A stretch of DNA of 64,000 bases, from assembly GCF_024679095.1 (NCBI RefSeq), contig NC_066517.1:23051040-23115039 (forward strand), in the 5' to 3' direction. Shown one piece after another: positions 29,850 to 41,994 of this stretch (the first letter of the stretch is position 1; each line of letters opens with the position of its first letter). Position numbers and translations under genes: made by a program. The notes beneath the pieces are model-generated. The model was not told the origin of the DNA and made no database searches. It saw only the letters and a list, made by a program, of their open reading frames with translations. Source of the stretch: Eriocheir sinensis. Lineage: Eukaryota > Arthropoda > Malacostraca > Decapoda > Varunidae.

Positions 29850-31680
29850 TGTAAGTGTAAGTGATTTGCTGTTTGTTGTCCCATCATGGGAGGAACACGT
29901 GATGAGGCTGCAGAGAAAGCGGGAAATACAGTTGCCTCGTAATTTGTATAGTATATATATTTTTTTTGAGCTTTTTTTGTGTATTCAGATGACACAGTAT
30001 CATATCTTGTTCACAGATTCTAATTCTTTTGTTCAAAGATATAAAAAGTGTGTGGGAGATGAAGAAATGGAGGTTTTGGAGAATCAAGTTGTGTTTGCCG
30101 ATCCTCCTTGTTCAAGTATCATTTTTCTGGAGTTGATGGTATTTACCTGCCTGATCTTATTGAATGTTGGTATTAGATATGAACTCATTTAAGTTGTAGA
30201 ATATATAATTTGTATTCCCAAAGTCAAAAAGTGGATGTAAGAAGAGCTGAGCAAATGTAGAGGCTCTACTCTGCCAGGATAACAAGTGTGATACCTTGGG
30301 TTCAATTTGTTATGCCAATAATTCAGTGTATACTAATATTGTATGATGGGTTGGCCAACAATGTGATGTATTATGATAATACATATGAACTTGCAATGCA
30401 TTCAAAGTAAAGTTATATGCATGGAGAGAAAATGAGGTGTATTGATACCTAAGTGCGCTGCTCTTGATGCACTCGTTGCAACAGACAAGCGGTTGGCAAG
30501 AGACTAGGCCTATTACTTGATGAATGTTTCTTGATCTGAGATATTAGAAACTATTAAAAATACGTAGTAAGTATAATTATTATCAGTAATGATTATTAAC
30601 ACAAAAAATAGCCAAGAATGAGAAAATTCTAAATGGATCCTTACATGAAAACAATGATTGATGGTAACTGAATATCATAATAATGTACACGTTTGATTTC
30701 CCTCTCTGCGTGTGGGGCTTTTTGTTGACAGTAGCAGCAGGATCTTTTGCTAATAAGAAACTTTTGTTTCTCCTCATTCAGCTGAGCTTAGATTTAATAG
30801 TCCGGCTGGGCGGGGACGCAGTGCTCCCACCCGTCTTTCTGTTGCCTTTGTGATTACACCTCCTAGCCTGTTTAGGACAGGGAAGAAACAACAACAACCC
30901 CACCCTCAAACTAAAGCGAAATTGAATAACATCGCTTGTGTGAATACAGTTTGTATCAATGAGATCGTGTACAAGCTCCTTTCTTAAAATACAGAGACAC
31001 ACAAGAAGAGGATGATACGTCATGATAAAATTTTGTCTTGTGTCTGAAAATATGGATGGCTAACGATGCCCAAAAGATTTGCTGAAAGGTGACTAAGAAT
31101 CAGATATGTTTGTAATAGCATTGCTACAAATGCTTTATGCGGAAGAAACGTTTGTAATATGGGGAAAGTAAATTTTTCTGTTATGGTTTTCCTTTCAGGC
31201 AGTGGCCATGTCTGTATGTAATGTGGGGAAACCCAGAACAGTCGATCCTCTTAAATAATTAAGGTATTAACTGTGAATTATGTGAATGTCTGCCCTGCCA
31301 CACCATCACATAACTGTAAAAACAGTCACACTTTTATAATTGATGTACTTTTTGTTGACACATTGTGTCTGGTAACCTTGTTTCTGACTCACTGTGTTGC
31401 TTTGTGTTGTGGGTGTCATGTACCACTATGGATAAAATTTGCTTGTGCCACTGACATGCTAGGGCAGAGAAGCCCCACAAGAGAGCTACAGGCAAAATAA
31501 ATAGATAAAAAAAATAAATAAATAAATAAATAAATAAAAGAAATAAGAAAAAAATATAAAAATACACTCTCAGTAAACTGCAGAGTTCACTCAGTCATTA
31601 CATCTGTTTGCAAGGCCACGAGGCTCTAACACACATTGCTTTGATGCATGGACTGTCGTATTATCAATGTCTATGTATGT
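29850..31680. other. AT-rich non-coding stretch
   Basis: No domain or convincing splice-bounded exon is seen. The 158-residue + frame at 29716-30192 includes the hAT-like end and has no recognisable motif. An (AAAT)n run lies at about 31505-31540. Confidence 0.5.
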
Positions 31681-31688
31681 CATTTCAT

Positions 31689-31722
31689 TGATAGTTTTAT
31701 GAGAAAGTTCATAAAACTATCA
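31689..31722. other. Perfect 14-bp stem, 6-base loop hairpin
   Basis: TGATAGTTTTATGA (31689-31702), loop GAAAGT, then TCATAAAACTATCA (31709-31722). It is AT-rich and perfect. It could be a small palindrome or the core of a decayed foldback transposon. Confidence 0.85.
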
Positions 31723-31907
31723 GTTGTACCGTAGGTTACGATTTTTTGTTATTCTCCTCCATCATCGTACAAGTGGCCATTGCAAGGTGGACAAAACGCG
31801 TACCATTGTAGCGTTGCCATAGACGCCCACTAGAGCAAAGGCTTTGGTTTGTTTGATTTATTTTTGTGACATTACTTTTAGTAGATTTGATTTTGTAACA
31901 TCACTTA

Positions 31908-32210
31908 GACTCCTCTGTTGGATAGTGGTTAATGTGCAGGTCTATTAATCTACAGGCCTGGATTCAAATTCCGGGCCAGGCAGTTGGCGTGCAGCTCACC
32001 CAGCTGTTCATCCTCCCTTTTGGGCAGGTCGATAAATGGGTACCTGGGGAAACCTGGGAAACATATTATGTGTTAACCCGGATGTCACATGCGCCTTTGT
32101 CACGGGATGACGAAACCGGTTCCCACCACAGGTTCAAGGGCCAGTGTAACTCAGAGGCGCACTGCAGCCACACTCTTGCTCTCGATTTTACCTTGCTGTA
32201 CCTAAGTAGC
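31908..32210 (+). mobile_element. tRNA-derived SINE family 1, older copy
   Basis: The same body as at 24113: CAGCTCACCCAGCTGTTCAT, GGGCAGGTCGATAAATGGGT, ACCTGGGGAAACCTGGG. The tRNA-like head has diverged (B box now GATTCAAATTCC). The body is better preserved than the head. Confidence 0.8.
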
Positions 32211-33035
32211 CAACTACTGTCTCTTTTCATCCAGCTGCCAAAGCTCTATCTATAAACTCCTTCCATGCTATTATTCAGCTTTATAGATCTTTTATTCATA
32301 TGTAATGAATTTGATCAGTTAAAGATCTATCCATTTTTAGGTATTTGCTAAGATAAGGAAAGGAGTTGTAGAGGCCTGAGGCAGCTGGTGAAGAGACAGA
32401 CCACATTTATAGGGGCGGCTGCCTCCTTACTGTTTTAATTATAAGGTAGCTTGGAATTGATGGATGACCAACACCAAACTAACCCAATATTATTATGTGA
32501 TAGCACTATACCAAGCCTGCACTGTTGGAGCGAGGGAAAATGAAAATTATTGAATAAATAAAAGAAACTAATTTCTAATACTTTTCTCTTTTAACTGAAA
32601 AAATTGACTATGGTCCAAATAAGCTCTAGAAGTAAAGTTTCCCTCATACCCAGTCCAGGACATTGAAATTACATGAGCCTTACAATGTTTTTTCAGTGTA
32701 ACATTAATGTTCTTTATAATATTTATCTTTATCCCTTCCATCAGTGGTTCCTTAAGTCAGAGATATGGCACAGCAAAACTTGGGTACAAAAAGCCACAAT
32801 GTGAAGTGGCCTCAGCCACACTGACGGCTCCTGTGATATGTTCTGTTGTCTTCTGTGCTGTATTCCGATTTAATGAACCATTTAGTCTGCGTAGGGCCTA
32901 TACTGATACTGCTTGATGAACTTGATCATATTTCTCACCCTAGGCTCTGATGACCCACACAAAGACTTGCGGAAACCATTCTCTTGTTTTATCTTGAAAG
33001 TCCCGGGGTTCAGAGGGAGTAGTTCTCGGCTAGGC
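32210..33035. other. Non-coding stretch
   Basis: Nothing recognised, apart from CAGTGGTTCCTTAA near 32742, which may be another hAT-like terminus without a partner. Confidence 0.4.
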
Positions 33036-33044
33036 AGACAAACC

Positions 33045-33210
33045 CCCACTGAGGTCAGTGGGCTAATGTCTGGCTGCAGTGGTGCACACTGAGGTCACTG
33101 GGCTAATGCCTGGCTGCAGTGGTGCACACTGAGGTCAGTGGGCTAATGCCTGGCTGCAGTGGTGCACACTGAGGTCAGTGGGCTAATGCCTGGCTGCAGT
33201 GGTGCAGACA
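33045..33210. repeat. 40-bp tandem repeat, four copies
   Basis: GGCTAATGCCTGGCTGCAGT recurs at 33061, 33101, 33141 and 33181, exactly every 40 bp; the unit also contains GGTGCACACTGAGGTCAGTG. Near-identical copies. Confidence 0.95.
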
Positions 33211-33214
33211 CAGT

Positions 33215-34255
33215 TGGGTCGGCATCACGTTCACCCCGCCACTCACAGAACACTCACAGGATGAACTCTGGGTTTTGCCAAGGGTTATTTTTCTATAACG
33301 TGCAAACCAAGAAAGCTTGTCAGTGATGCCTATTGCTCTCCTCTAACGTGCTCACTACAGATTTGTTAGTAAGGAATATTACTCTAATATTTTCACTGGA
33401 AATCTTCTCACTGATACAACGTTAGAGTATTAAATTATATTGCAATCAAAGAGATTTAAATCAAGTACGTACTAATATTAGCTTTGGGATTTCTTAGTGT
33501 TTGGGCTTGAAGCTTTTCTTCTAAATACATAATATTAGGGGCTTGTTCTTATGACTAATAATTGCTAGTATTCAGTGCACATAATATTTGTAGCACCCGT
33601 AATGCTTGTGGTGATTTTGGTTTTCTCACATAGTCGTAGATGGCCGATGGGGCTGGGCGGGGAAAAATGAGTCTACACAAAACTGTCTAATTGTCTGAAA
33701 CCTCATGACATCTGAAGCATCTTCTTATGTGTAGTGAAGCAGAGTGTACAGACATCACATCTTGCAAAGAGTATGAGCGAAGAGTGATGTGCTGTGACGA
33801 AGCCAATTGATTTAGTATAGCTGTGGAAATAAGAGTAATAACAGTAATGATTTGTTTCAGTATAGCAGCAAAAATAAGAGTAATAACTAATAATTTGTTT
33901 TAGCATAGCAGCAAAAATAAGAGAGTTAAGGTTATGAAGAAATCTGTTACCGAGGTCCAGTATGTCTGCTTTGAATCTTTATGTGGAGAAAAGAAATGAA
34001 TAAGTACTAAGTAGGAAATGAGCAGAATGTTATTGGACTAAGAGGAATACAAGGAAACAACATTACACTTTGAAATAACTGTTAAATGGAAGTAGTGAAA
34101 TGTTTGTCCTGTATTCAGTCAAAATAATATTAGTGAACTTAAATACTCTGTTTGAATTAAGAAACTGTGCTTCACCATTAAAGTTGTTCCTTGAAAGAGT
34201 AACATAAAAGATGTCAGAATATATCATGTATGTTTCAGTCACATTATTTCGTTGA

Positions 34256-34295
<40 letters not shown>

Positions 34296-35415
34296 ACACT
34301 TGCACTATGAGAGATAATCCTAAGACTCCTGACCTTCCTCCTCTGACGCGTTCACTAAAAGTCACTCTCCCTTCTCAGTTCTAACATTCTTCCTTCTCTA
34401 TCTCACCTTGTGTCTGCCAGTTACATTCTATTCCCCTCCTGTCTCTCTCCAAACCCCTTCAAATGCTGTCCCTACCATCCTCCAGTGTCCTTGTTTTCCT
34501 TCTGTTTGTGTTGTCTTCAAATGTCCTGTTGTGTTGTCTCCAAGTGTCCTGTTGTCTTCTGTCCATGTCCATGTTTACTATTCCCAGTCGTCTTATTTAG
34601 TGTTCTCTTTATTTTGTGTTTGTTGTGTGTCATGTGTCCCTTTGTTCCTTCCTTATCCTACTCTGCCCTTTGACCTGACCCCTTCTCTCTTTACCTCAGT
34701 CTAGATGTTCTTACTGTTTGGTTTATTCTCCCATGCCACACATCATTGTCCTCACTTCCTCAGGCCTCCCCATTGTTCTGATATAATATTGTAAATGCAT
34801 TTAGAATCTATCATAATAAAGTTTGAGTTTGCAAAGTTACCTGAGTTTTGAGCTCACCTTTACCTCTCACTGGCTGAGAAACAAAGTCCCTCGTCTCTAA
34901 TGCAGAGTTCCTCGTGACAACAGTGTGTGTAGGGCGACACGTATGGTACTATTACTAATAATACTAACTCTCAGTATTATTTACAGGTTGATACATTTAC
35001 TGTTAATATTAAAGATTATCATTTGTACAATTAAGAAAGTCATTTATGTTTTGTACTACTTTTTTAAGGTCACTCTAGTGTGACGGATATTCACAGCAAT
35101 CTTTACTATATTTTACTTTTCTATTTAGAAACTTAATTCACAAGCCACATGGTCTTTGTACATGCTTGTGTTTGCATTATTAATATAAGTGTTTAAAACA
35201 GTTACGGAAACACTTTTTTCTCAGCCGAATGGACGAGAATGTTTATTTCATTTTGTGTTTAGCATTAGTGGTTCATTTATAGCATTAGGATTATTGTTGT
35301 TTTGTTTATTACGGATGAAAGTGCACCATTAATAGATCGCCCTCCAGCTGCTCTCATTTCAGAACCAGAGAAGTTGATGATGGTTCATGAGCCACATTCA
35401 TTTGTGAAGCTGGAC
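33215..35415. other. Mostly unique non-coding stretch
   Basis: A (CA)n run lies at about 34261-34290. A polyadenylation-type AATAAA occurs at about 34814. A local duplication of an AATAAGAGTAATAAC-like word lies at 33830-33920. No exon could be supported. Confidence 0.5.
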
Positions 35416-35420
35416 TTACT

Positions 35421-35470
35421 GACACACACACACCCACACACACACACACACAATTATTATTATTATTATT

Positions 35471-35526
<56 letters not shown>

Positions 35527-35560
35527 AGCCACCCACCCACACCCACACACACACTGTACC
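35421..35560. repeat. CA microsatellites flanking an ATT run
   Basis: (CA)n, then ATTATT, then a longer (CA)n and CACCCAC variants. Poly-His/Thr frames are artefacts. Confidence 0.95.
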
Positions 35561-35820
35561 TGTTTACTCTCTGGCAGCTGTGTCCTTTAGTCAGATGCAT
35601 AAGTGTATTCCCTCGTGCTGTTCCCCATCCTCCACAATGTACGTACGCCTGTGTGTGAACATTTGCGTGCATATATACAGAAATACTCAATAGTTAAGCA
35701 GGAACCCTTTTTAAGTTTAGTTTTTAAGTCAGTATTAGTAGTCTTTCAGTCTTTTAAGTACCTGAGTGTTCAAATTAATAAAAACTGGAAATGTAAGTGG
35801 TCATGTTTTTATCACACTGT

Positions 35821-36466
35821 CTGGAAATTGACCTCTCTCTCCTATGGCCACTCTTCTGACCTTTTTTTTATACATAGGAGCAGTGTTCAGTGGGGCTTTC
35901 GTTTCTCATTATGGTTTTTTATGACCTTGAGCTGCCTCCTTTAAATCCCTACACCTCTCTTCTGGAAATTGACCTCTCTCTCCTATGGCCACTCTTCTGA
36001 CCTTTTTTTTTATTTTTTTTATATAGGAGCAGTGTTCAGTGGGGTTTCTGTTTCTCATTATGCATTTTTATGACCTTGAGCTGCCTCCTTTAAATCCCTA
36101 CACCTCTCCTCCTGAAATTGACCTCTCACTCCTATGGCCACTTTTCTGACCTTTTTTTCATACATAGGAGCAGTGTTCAGTGGGGCTTTCGTTTCTCATT
36201 ATGCATTTTTATGACCTTGAGCTGCCTCCTTTAAATCCCTACACCTCTCCTCCTGAAATTGACCTCTCTTTTGGCCACTTCTGAACTCTTTTTTTTTTTC
36301 TTTCATTGGGAGTGTTCAGTGGGGTTTCTGTTTCTCATTATGCTTTTTCATGATCTTGAGCTGCCTCCTTTAAATCCCTACACCTCTCCTCCTGAAATTG
36401 ACCTCTCTTATGGCCACTTCTGAATTTTTTTTTTTTTCATAGGGACAGTGTTCAGTGGGGCTTTTG

Positions 36467-36507
<41 letters not shown>

Positions 36508-36565
36508 TCTCATTCCTTTTTTTTGCCCTTGAGCTGCTTCCCTTACTAAAAAAATATGTAAGGTC
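35821..36565 (-). repeat. Five tandem copies of a SINE 2-like unit, about 140 bp each
   Basis: CTGGAAATTGACCTCTC (or CTGAAATTG) recurs at 35821, 35962, 36112, 36253 and 36392. Each unit has CCTATGGCCACTCTTCTGAC, a T tract, AGTGTTCAGTGGGG and CTTGAGCTGCCTCCTTTAAA. Reversed, the unit is a diverged SINE family 2 body (compare 23885 and 59893), so a SINE has been amplified into a satellite. An (AGT)n run interrupts the last unit at about 36466-36507. Confidence 0.85.
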
Positions 36566-36606
36566 ACGCTGTGCTCATATAAAGTCTACGGATTCTTCCC
36601 TTCCAG

Positions 36607-36661
36607 ATTCCCTTCCGCCCCGCCGCCGCGCCGTGAGGAAGCTGAGGAGGCCGATGATATT
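36607..36661 (+). CDS. Possible terminal exon fragment (low confidence)
   Basis: A good acceptor (GGATTCTTCCCTTCCAG) is followed by GC-rich sequence whose second frame reads FPSAPPPRREEAEEADDIE before entering a MITE at 36662, where it meets a stop. AATAAA signals follow at about 36951 and 37070. This could be an alternative last exon of a gene upstream, with the MITE supplying the 3' end. The composition alone is not decisive. Confidence 0.25.
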
Positions 36662-36903
36662 GAACCGATTTCACAGTCCAACACAGTGTCTTCGTAACAG
36701 CCCGAACAAACTACAGAATCCCATACAATCCAAAATGGGGAGGTCTTCGATGCCACACTAAATACACAAGACTTTTCCTGCATAGTTTCATCAAATTTGT
36801 GAACTTAAATATAAACACCAGACACTATACATGGAAATTTCGAAGCTTCTGGTCTTGGTTTGGGAGCTTACTAACCGATCATGGGGAACTGTGAAACTGG
36901 CCC
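36662..36903 (-). mobile_element. MITE family 3 (Harbinger-like), copy 1
   Basis: A 242-bp element with inverted ends GAACCGATTTCACAGTCC and GAACTGTGAAACTGGCCC, flanked by ATT on both sides (36659-36661 and 36904-36906). It is the reverse complement of the copy at 60306-60548 with high identity throughout (CTTCGATGCCACACTAAATA and GTTTCATCAAATTTGTGAAC present in both). Confidence 0.85.
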
Positions 36904-36909
36904 ATTGTG

Positions 36910-37111
36910 ACGAGTGTGTGTGTGTGTGTGTGTGTGTGTCAGTCCTCATAATAAAGTGGAGTGATCAGTTTCTTGTTTAAGTCTCCTACTTTTATTACTA
37001 TTATTATTATTTAAAGGGACAGTTGTGTTTTCCTTTTTTTTTTTTTTTTTTGGATAGCTGTGTTTTCTTAATAAAGTGATGATTTGGTTTTCGTGTTTGA
37101 GTCTCCTCTTC

Positions 37112-37191
<80 letters not shown>

Positions 37192-37300
37192 GTTGTTGTT
37201 GCAGTAGATGTGATATTAGTGATAGTATTAGTAGAAATAATAGTAAAAGTAGTAATAGTAGTAGTAGTAGTAGTAGCACAGGTTTTGGTAATGGATTGAA
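36910..37300. repeat. TG, ATT and AGT microsatellites
   Basis: (TG)n at about 36916-36938, poly-T at about 37037-37052, (ATT)n at about 37114-37191 and AGT-rich sequence to 37275. Confidence 0.9.
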
Positions 37301-37442
37301 AACGATTACAAACTTATCAACCATATTCATTTACATACATGTATATTTTCATTGTTTTATTTACTCTTATCATTTACCTGTTTTATAATTATTTCCTTCG
37401 ATTCTGAGGCTCGTGTCACCTTTTGTTTTTCTTTTCCTCCAG

Positions 37443-37488
37443 GTGGCGAAAACGACTGAGGACGAACACACTTGCAGACGACGACCAG
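37443..37488 (+). CDS. Possible 46-nt exon (low confidence)
   Basis: Bounded by a strong pyrimidine tract with acceptor (TTTTCTTTTCCTCCAG) and a CAG|GTAACC donor. One frame reads WRKRLRTNTLADDDQ. No gene could be assembled around it. Confidence 0.2.
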
Positions 37489-37494
37489 GTAACC

Positions 37495-37532
37495 GCGTGT
37501 GTGTGTGTGTGTCGTCTGTCTGTCTGTCTGTC

Positions 37533-37565
<33 letters not shown>

Positions 37566-37612
37566 CTGTCTGTCTGTCTGTCTGTCTGTGTGTGTGTGTG
37601 TGTGTGTCTGTC

Positions 37613-37643
<31 letters not shown>

Positions 37644-37645
37644 CT
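37495..37645. repeat. Compound TG / TCTG microsatellite
   Basis: Alternating (TG)n and (TCTG)n blocks. Cys-Val frames on + and Thr-His frames on - are artefacts. Confidence 0.95.
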
Positions 37646-37917
37646 TTTGTTTCATATTTTCACGGGTTGTGTTGACATTTCTACTGTAGGGAGATTTAGG
37701 TGGAATATTTAAAGGTCGAAAATATAGCAAACATATGGGGAGATACATATGTAGTAAGGTAGTTATATAAGGTAAGGATAGATAAGATAGACAGATAGAT
37801 AGATAGACGCACATATATTTTGGTGTATAGCTAGATAGATGGATGCATAAATGAATAAATAAAAGAATAAACAATATGTTCAATAAACTATATGAAAAAT
37901 GGGAAAAAGTCAGTCTG

Positions 37918-37919
<2 letters not shown>

Positions 37920-38013
<94 letters not shown>

Positions 38014-38266
38014 GTTTCGGATTAGGGATTGTCGGTAAAAAGGAGGAGTTATTTTGGTGCAAGGAGAGTTTTTAGGATATTGGTTCATTAGTAGTAGTAG
38101 TAGTAGTAGTAATGGTAGTAGTAGTAGTAATAGTAGTAGTAGTAGCAGTAGTGGTAGTAGTAGTAGTAGTAGTACGTCATTACTAATAGAACAACAACAA
38201 CAACAAAAATAAATAGTTGCAACACGTAGTCGACATATGTGGAGTGGAGTGCCAGAGCAGCTTTAA

Positions 38267-38300
<34 letters not shown>
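37920..38300. repeat. Long CT tract and AGT runs
   Basis: (CT)n at about 37921-38008, then (AGT)n at about 38090-38175 and 38268-38297. Confidence 0.95.
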
Positions 38301-38302
<2 letters not shown>

Positions 38303-38309
38303 TGGTGGT

Positions 38310-39245
38310 GGTGGTGGAGGGCAGGTAAGTGAATAAGAAAGAATGGTAATGATGATGGAGGTGGTGAGGTGTGGCGAGGGGAGAGGCTGAGAATGGAGAT
38401 GAAGGCTTGGAAGGGTTGCTGGATAAGGACGAATGGATAAAGAAGGAGTGATGGAGGTCCAGGTTTTAAAGGCAGGGAGAGAGGAGAGAAAGGGGAGAGT
38501 GGACACGAGAGAGGAAGGGGAGTGAACGGACTGGTGGGAAGGGGTAATACTGGAGGATAGAAGGAGAGAAGGGAAGGGAAAGGAAGGGGGATTGGTAGGG
38601 AAGGGTGGATCATGGGTAAGGAAAAGGGAGTTGTTGGGGAAGAGGGGAAGGAAAGGGGATTTGTTAGGGAGGAAGGGAAGGGAAGGAGGGAGGATCAGTT
38701 ATAGGTAAAGGGAGGGAAATGGTTGGGGAAGAGGGAGAGGGGAGTCGTAGGGAAGGGGAGGGGAAGGGAAGTTGTTGAGGAGGATGGGAAGGGAAGAGTT
38801 AAAAAGGGGAGGGAAGGCGAGTTGTTAGGAAAGGGAAGAGGGGAAGGGGAAGAGAAGGGAGTCGTTCGGGGAAAAAAAGGAAGGGAACGGAGGAGGGGAA
38901 AGGTAGGGGAGTCGTTGGCGAAGAAGGGAAGGGAAGGGAAGGGTAGTCGTTGGGGAGGAAGGGAATGAAAGAGAAGTCGTTGGGGAGGAGAAGGGAAGGG
39001 AATGGTTGGGGAAGGAAGGGAAAGGGGGAGGGAGAGTGTCGTTGGGGAGGAGGACAATGGGGGGATGGGGAAGGGAAGGAGGGGGGGAGGGGAAGGGAAT
39101 TGTTGGGGAAGGAAGGGAAAGGGGGAGGGAGAGTGTCGTTGGGGAGGAGGACAATGGGGGATGGGAAGGGAAGGAGGGGGGGAGGGGAAGTGTCGTTGGG
39201 GAGAAGGGGAAGGGAAGGAGGGGGGGAGGGGAAGGGGGGTTGATC
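38310..39245. repeat. G-rich purine tract
   Basis: Almost 1 kb of GGAAGGGAAGGGG-type sequence with recurring GTCGTTGGGGAGGA units; two near-identical blocks lie at about 39005-39100 and 39105-39200. Many runs of three or more G make quadruplex formation on the + strand plausible. A 283-residue minus frame is an artefact. Confidence 0.85.
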
Positions 39246-39332
39246 GGGGGTTTAAAGCAGCACATCCTGACTCCTTCACGCTCTTCCGGGTTTTGTCACC
39301 CTCGTTTTGCCTCTCAAGGGATTCAACTTTAA

Positions 39333-39835
<503 letters not shown>

Positions 39836-39879
39836 AATGATAACAAGAAGTCCTTCACGTTAAACACTTATTATAGTCA

Positions 39880-40770
39880 TTTTTCAGCGCTAATAAAAAT
39901 AAATAAAATAAACGAGGAAAAAATAAATTATCGTACGCCATTATATCTGAACGAGCATATTTATTTTTGTTACTGCGTAGAGGAAAACATATTAATGGAA
40001 CTGTTTGTGTATTTATATTTATTGGAGAGTGAGTTGTTATTTTGTTCCGGGAAAGAATAATTGTAATAATTGATCATAAATAATAATAAAAATAAGATAA
40101 ATGAGAAAAACATAAATTATCGTACGTCATTATATCTGAACGAGCATATTTATTTTTGTAACGGCGTAGAGGAAAATGATAATAATGGAACTGTTTGTGT
40201 ATTTATATTAATTGGAGAGTGAGTTGTTGTTTTGTTCCGGGAAAGAATAATAATCACGTGGCATTGTGATCGAAGCTAGATGAAAATAAATTATCGTACG
40301 TCATTATATCTGAACGAGCATATTTATTTTTGTAACGGCGTAGAGGAAAATAATATTAATGGAACTGTTTGTGTATTTATATTTATTGGAGAGTGAGTTG
40401 TTGTTTCGTCCCGGGAAATACTAATAACACTAATAATCACGGGGCAATGGTATCGAAGCTAGAGGAAAAATAAATTATCGTACGCCATTATATCTGAACG
40501 AGCATATTTATTTTTGTAACGGCGTAGAGGAAAATAATAATAATGGAACTGTTTGTGTATTTATATTAATTGGAGAGTGAGTTGTTGTTTTGTTCCGCGA
40601 AATAACACAAATAATCACGTGCTATTGTGATCGAAGCTAGATGAAAATAAACCTGTTATCGTACGTCATTATATCTGAACGAGCATATTTATTTTTGTAA
40701 CGGCGTAGAGGAAAATTTGTTTGTATGGTGTCGAACTGTTTGTGTATTTATATTTATTGAGAGTGAGTTG
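39880..40770. repeat. 174-189 bp satellite, five copies
   Basis: CGTACGCCATTATATCTGAA (or CGTACGTCATT) recurs at 39932, 40121, 40295, 40479 and 40660. Each unit also has ACGAGCATATTTATTTTTGT, GGCGTAGAGGAAAA and GGAACTGTTTGTGTATTTAT. Conserved and AT-rich. Confidence 0.95.
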
Positions 40771-40799
40771 TTTTTTTGCGATTCCGGGGATAAGAATCT

Positions 40800-41750
40800 A
40801 TTTCTAATTTTGTTTTCTTGTTCTTTATCATCATTTATCATAGAGGATCTTTTTCTGCTTTTTTGTTTTTTTTTTGACTTCGATTTTTATATGTATCAGT
40901 TGTTTTGTGTGTGTGTGTGTGTGTGTTCTTTATCATCATTTTCTTCTTGTTTTCCTTTTCTTCATCATTACATCATCTTTTTTTCTTTGCTTTTTCTTTT
41001 GTTTTCCGTTTTTGACTTCGAATTTTTTTTATGCATTTATTTGTGTGGTGTTGGAACCTCGTTCTTTATCATCATTTTCTTCTTGTATTTTTTCTTCATC
41101 ATTGCATCTTTTTTTCTTTGCTTTTTCTGCTAGTTTTTTGGTTTTCCTTTTTTTACTTCGATTTTTTATATGTATCTATTTCTTGTTTTTGTTCTTGTTT
41201 TCCTTGTTCTTTATCATCATTTTCTTCTTGTTTTCCTTTTCTTCATCATTACATCATCTTTTTTTCTTTGCTTTTTCTTTTGTTTTCCTTTTTTGACTTC
41301 GATTTTTTATATGTATCTATTAGTTGTTTTTGTTCTTGTTTTCCTTGTTCTTTATCATCATTTTCTTCTTGTTTTCCTTTTCTTCATCATTGCATCTTCT
41401 TTTTTTCTTTGCTTTTTCTTTTGTTTTCCTTTTTTGACTTCGATTTTTTATATGTATCTATTAGTTGTTTTTGTTCTTGTTTTCCTTGTTCTTTATCATC
41501 ATTTTCTTCTTGTTTTCCTTTTCTTCATCATTACATCATCTTTTTTTTTTGCTTTTTCTTTTGTTTTCCTTTTTTTACTTCGATTTTTTTATATGTATCT
41601 ATTAGTTGTTTTTGTTCTTGTTTTCCTTGTTCTTTATCATCATTTTCTTCTTGTTTTCCTTTTCTTCATCATTACAACTTCTTTTTTTCTTTGCTTTTTC
41701 TTTTGTTTTCCTTTTTTGACTTCGAATTTTTTTGTATTTATTTATTTTAG
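40800..41750. repeat. About 140-bp T-rich satellite, about six copies
   Basis: GTTCTTTATCATCATTTTCT and CTTCGATTTTTTATATGTAT recur about every 140 bp. Because the unit has few stops, 239- and 209-residue hydrophobic frames appear on the + strand; they are repeat translations. Confidence 0.9.
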
Positions 41751-41754
41751 CTTA

Positions 41755-41990
41755 GTAAGTATGTGTTCTGTCAAAACCCATAAGCCTCAGTGTCGCTAAT
41801 GCCCGGCTGATCCGCTTTTTGTCCCTGGGTGTCGGGGTGGCGCCTCTATGGGTTCCTCTTGCATTGTCCTTCACGTGTCGACCTTAATATTGTGCGGCCT
41901 CGGTACAAGGGAAAGCCTCCGAGTGACAGTAATGAATTTCAACACCCTACATTAGTTTACCTGTCCTCCCCGCCGCCCCCTCCCCGCCCC
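41755..41990. other. Non-coding spacer
   Basis: A GC-richer segment between two satellites, containing GCCCGGCTGATCCGC, GTGTCGGGGTGGCGCC and CACGTGTCGACC. No gene is recognised. Confidence 0.4.
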
Positions 41991-41994
41991 CTTC

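Noticed and set aside
29716..30192. 158-residue + strand frame
   Set aside because: It includes a hAT-like repeat end and has no domain, no clear start context and no matching splice sites.
41031..41799. 239- and 209-residue hydrophobic frames resembling membrane proteins
   Set aside because: They repeat every 46-47 residues in step with the T-rich satellite, and two frames are open at once.
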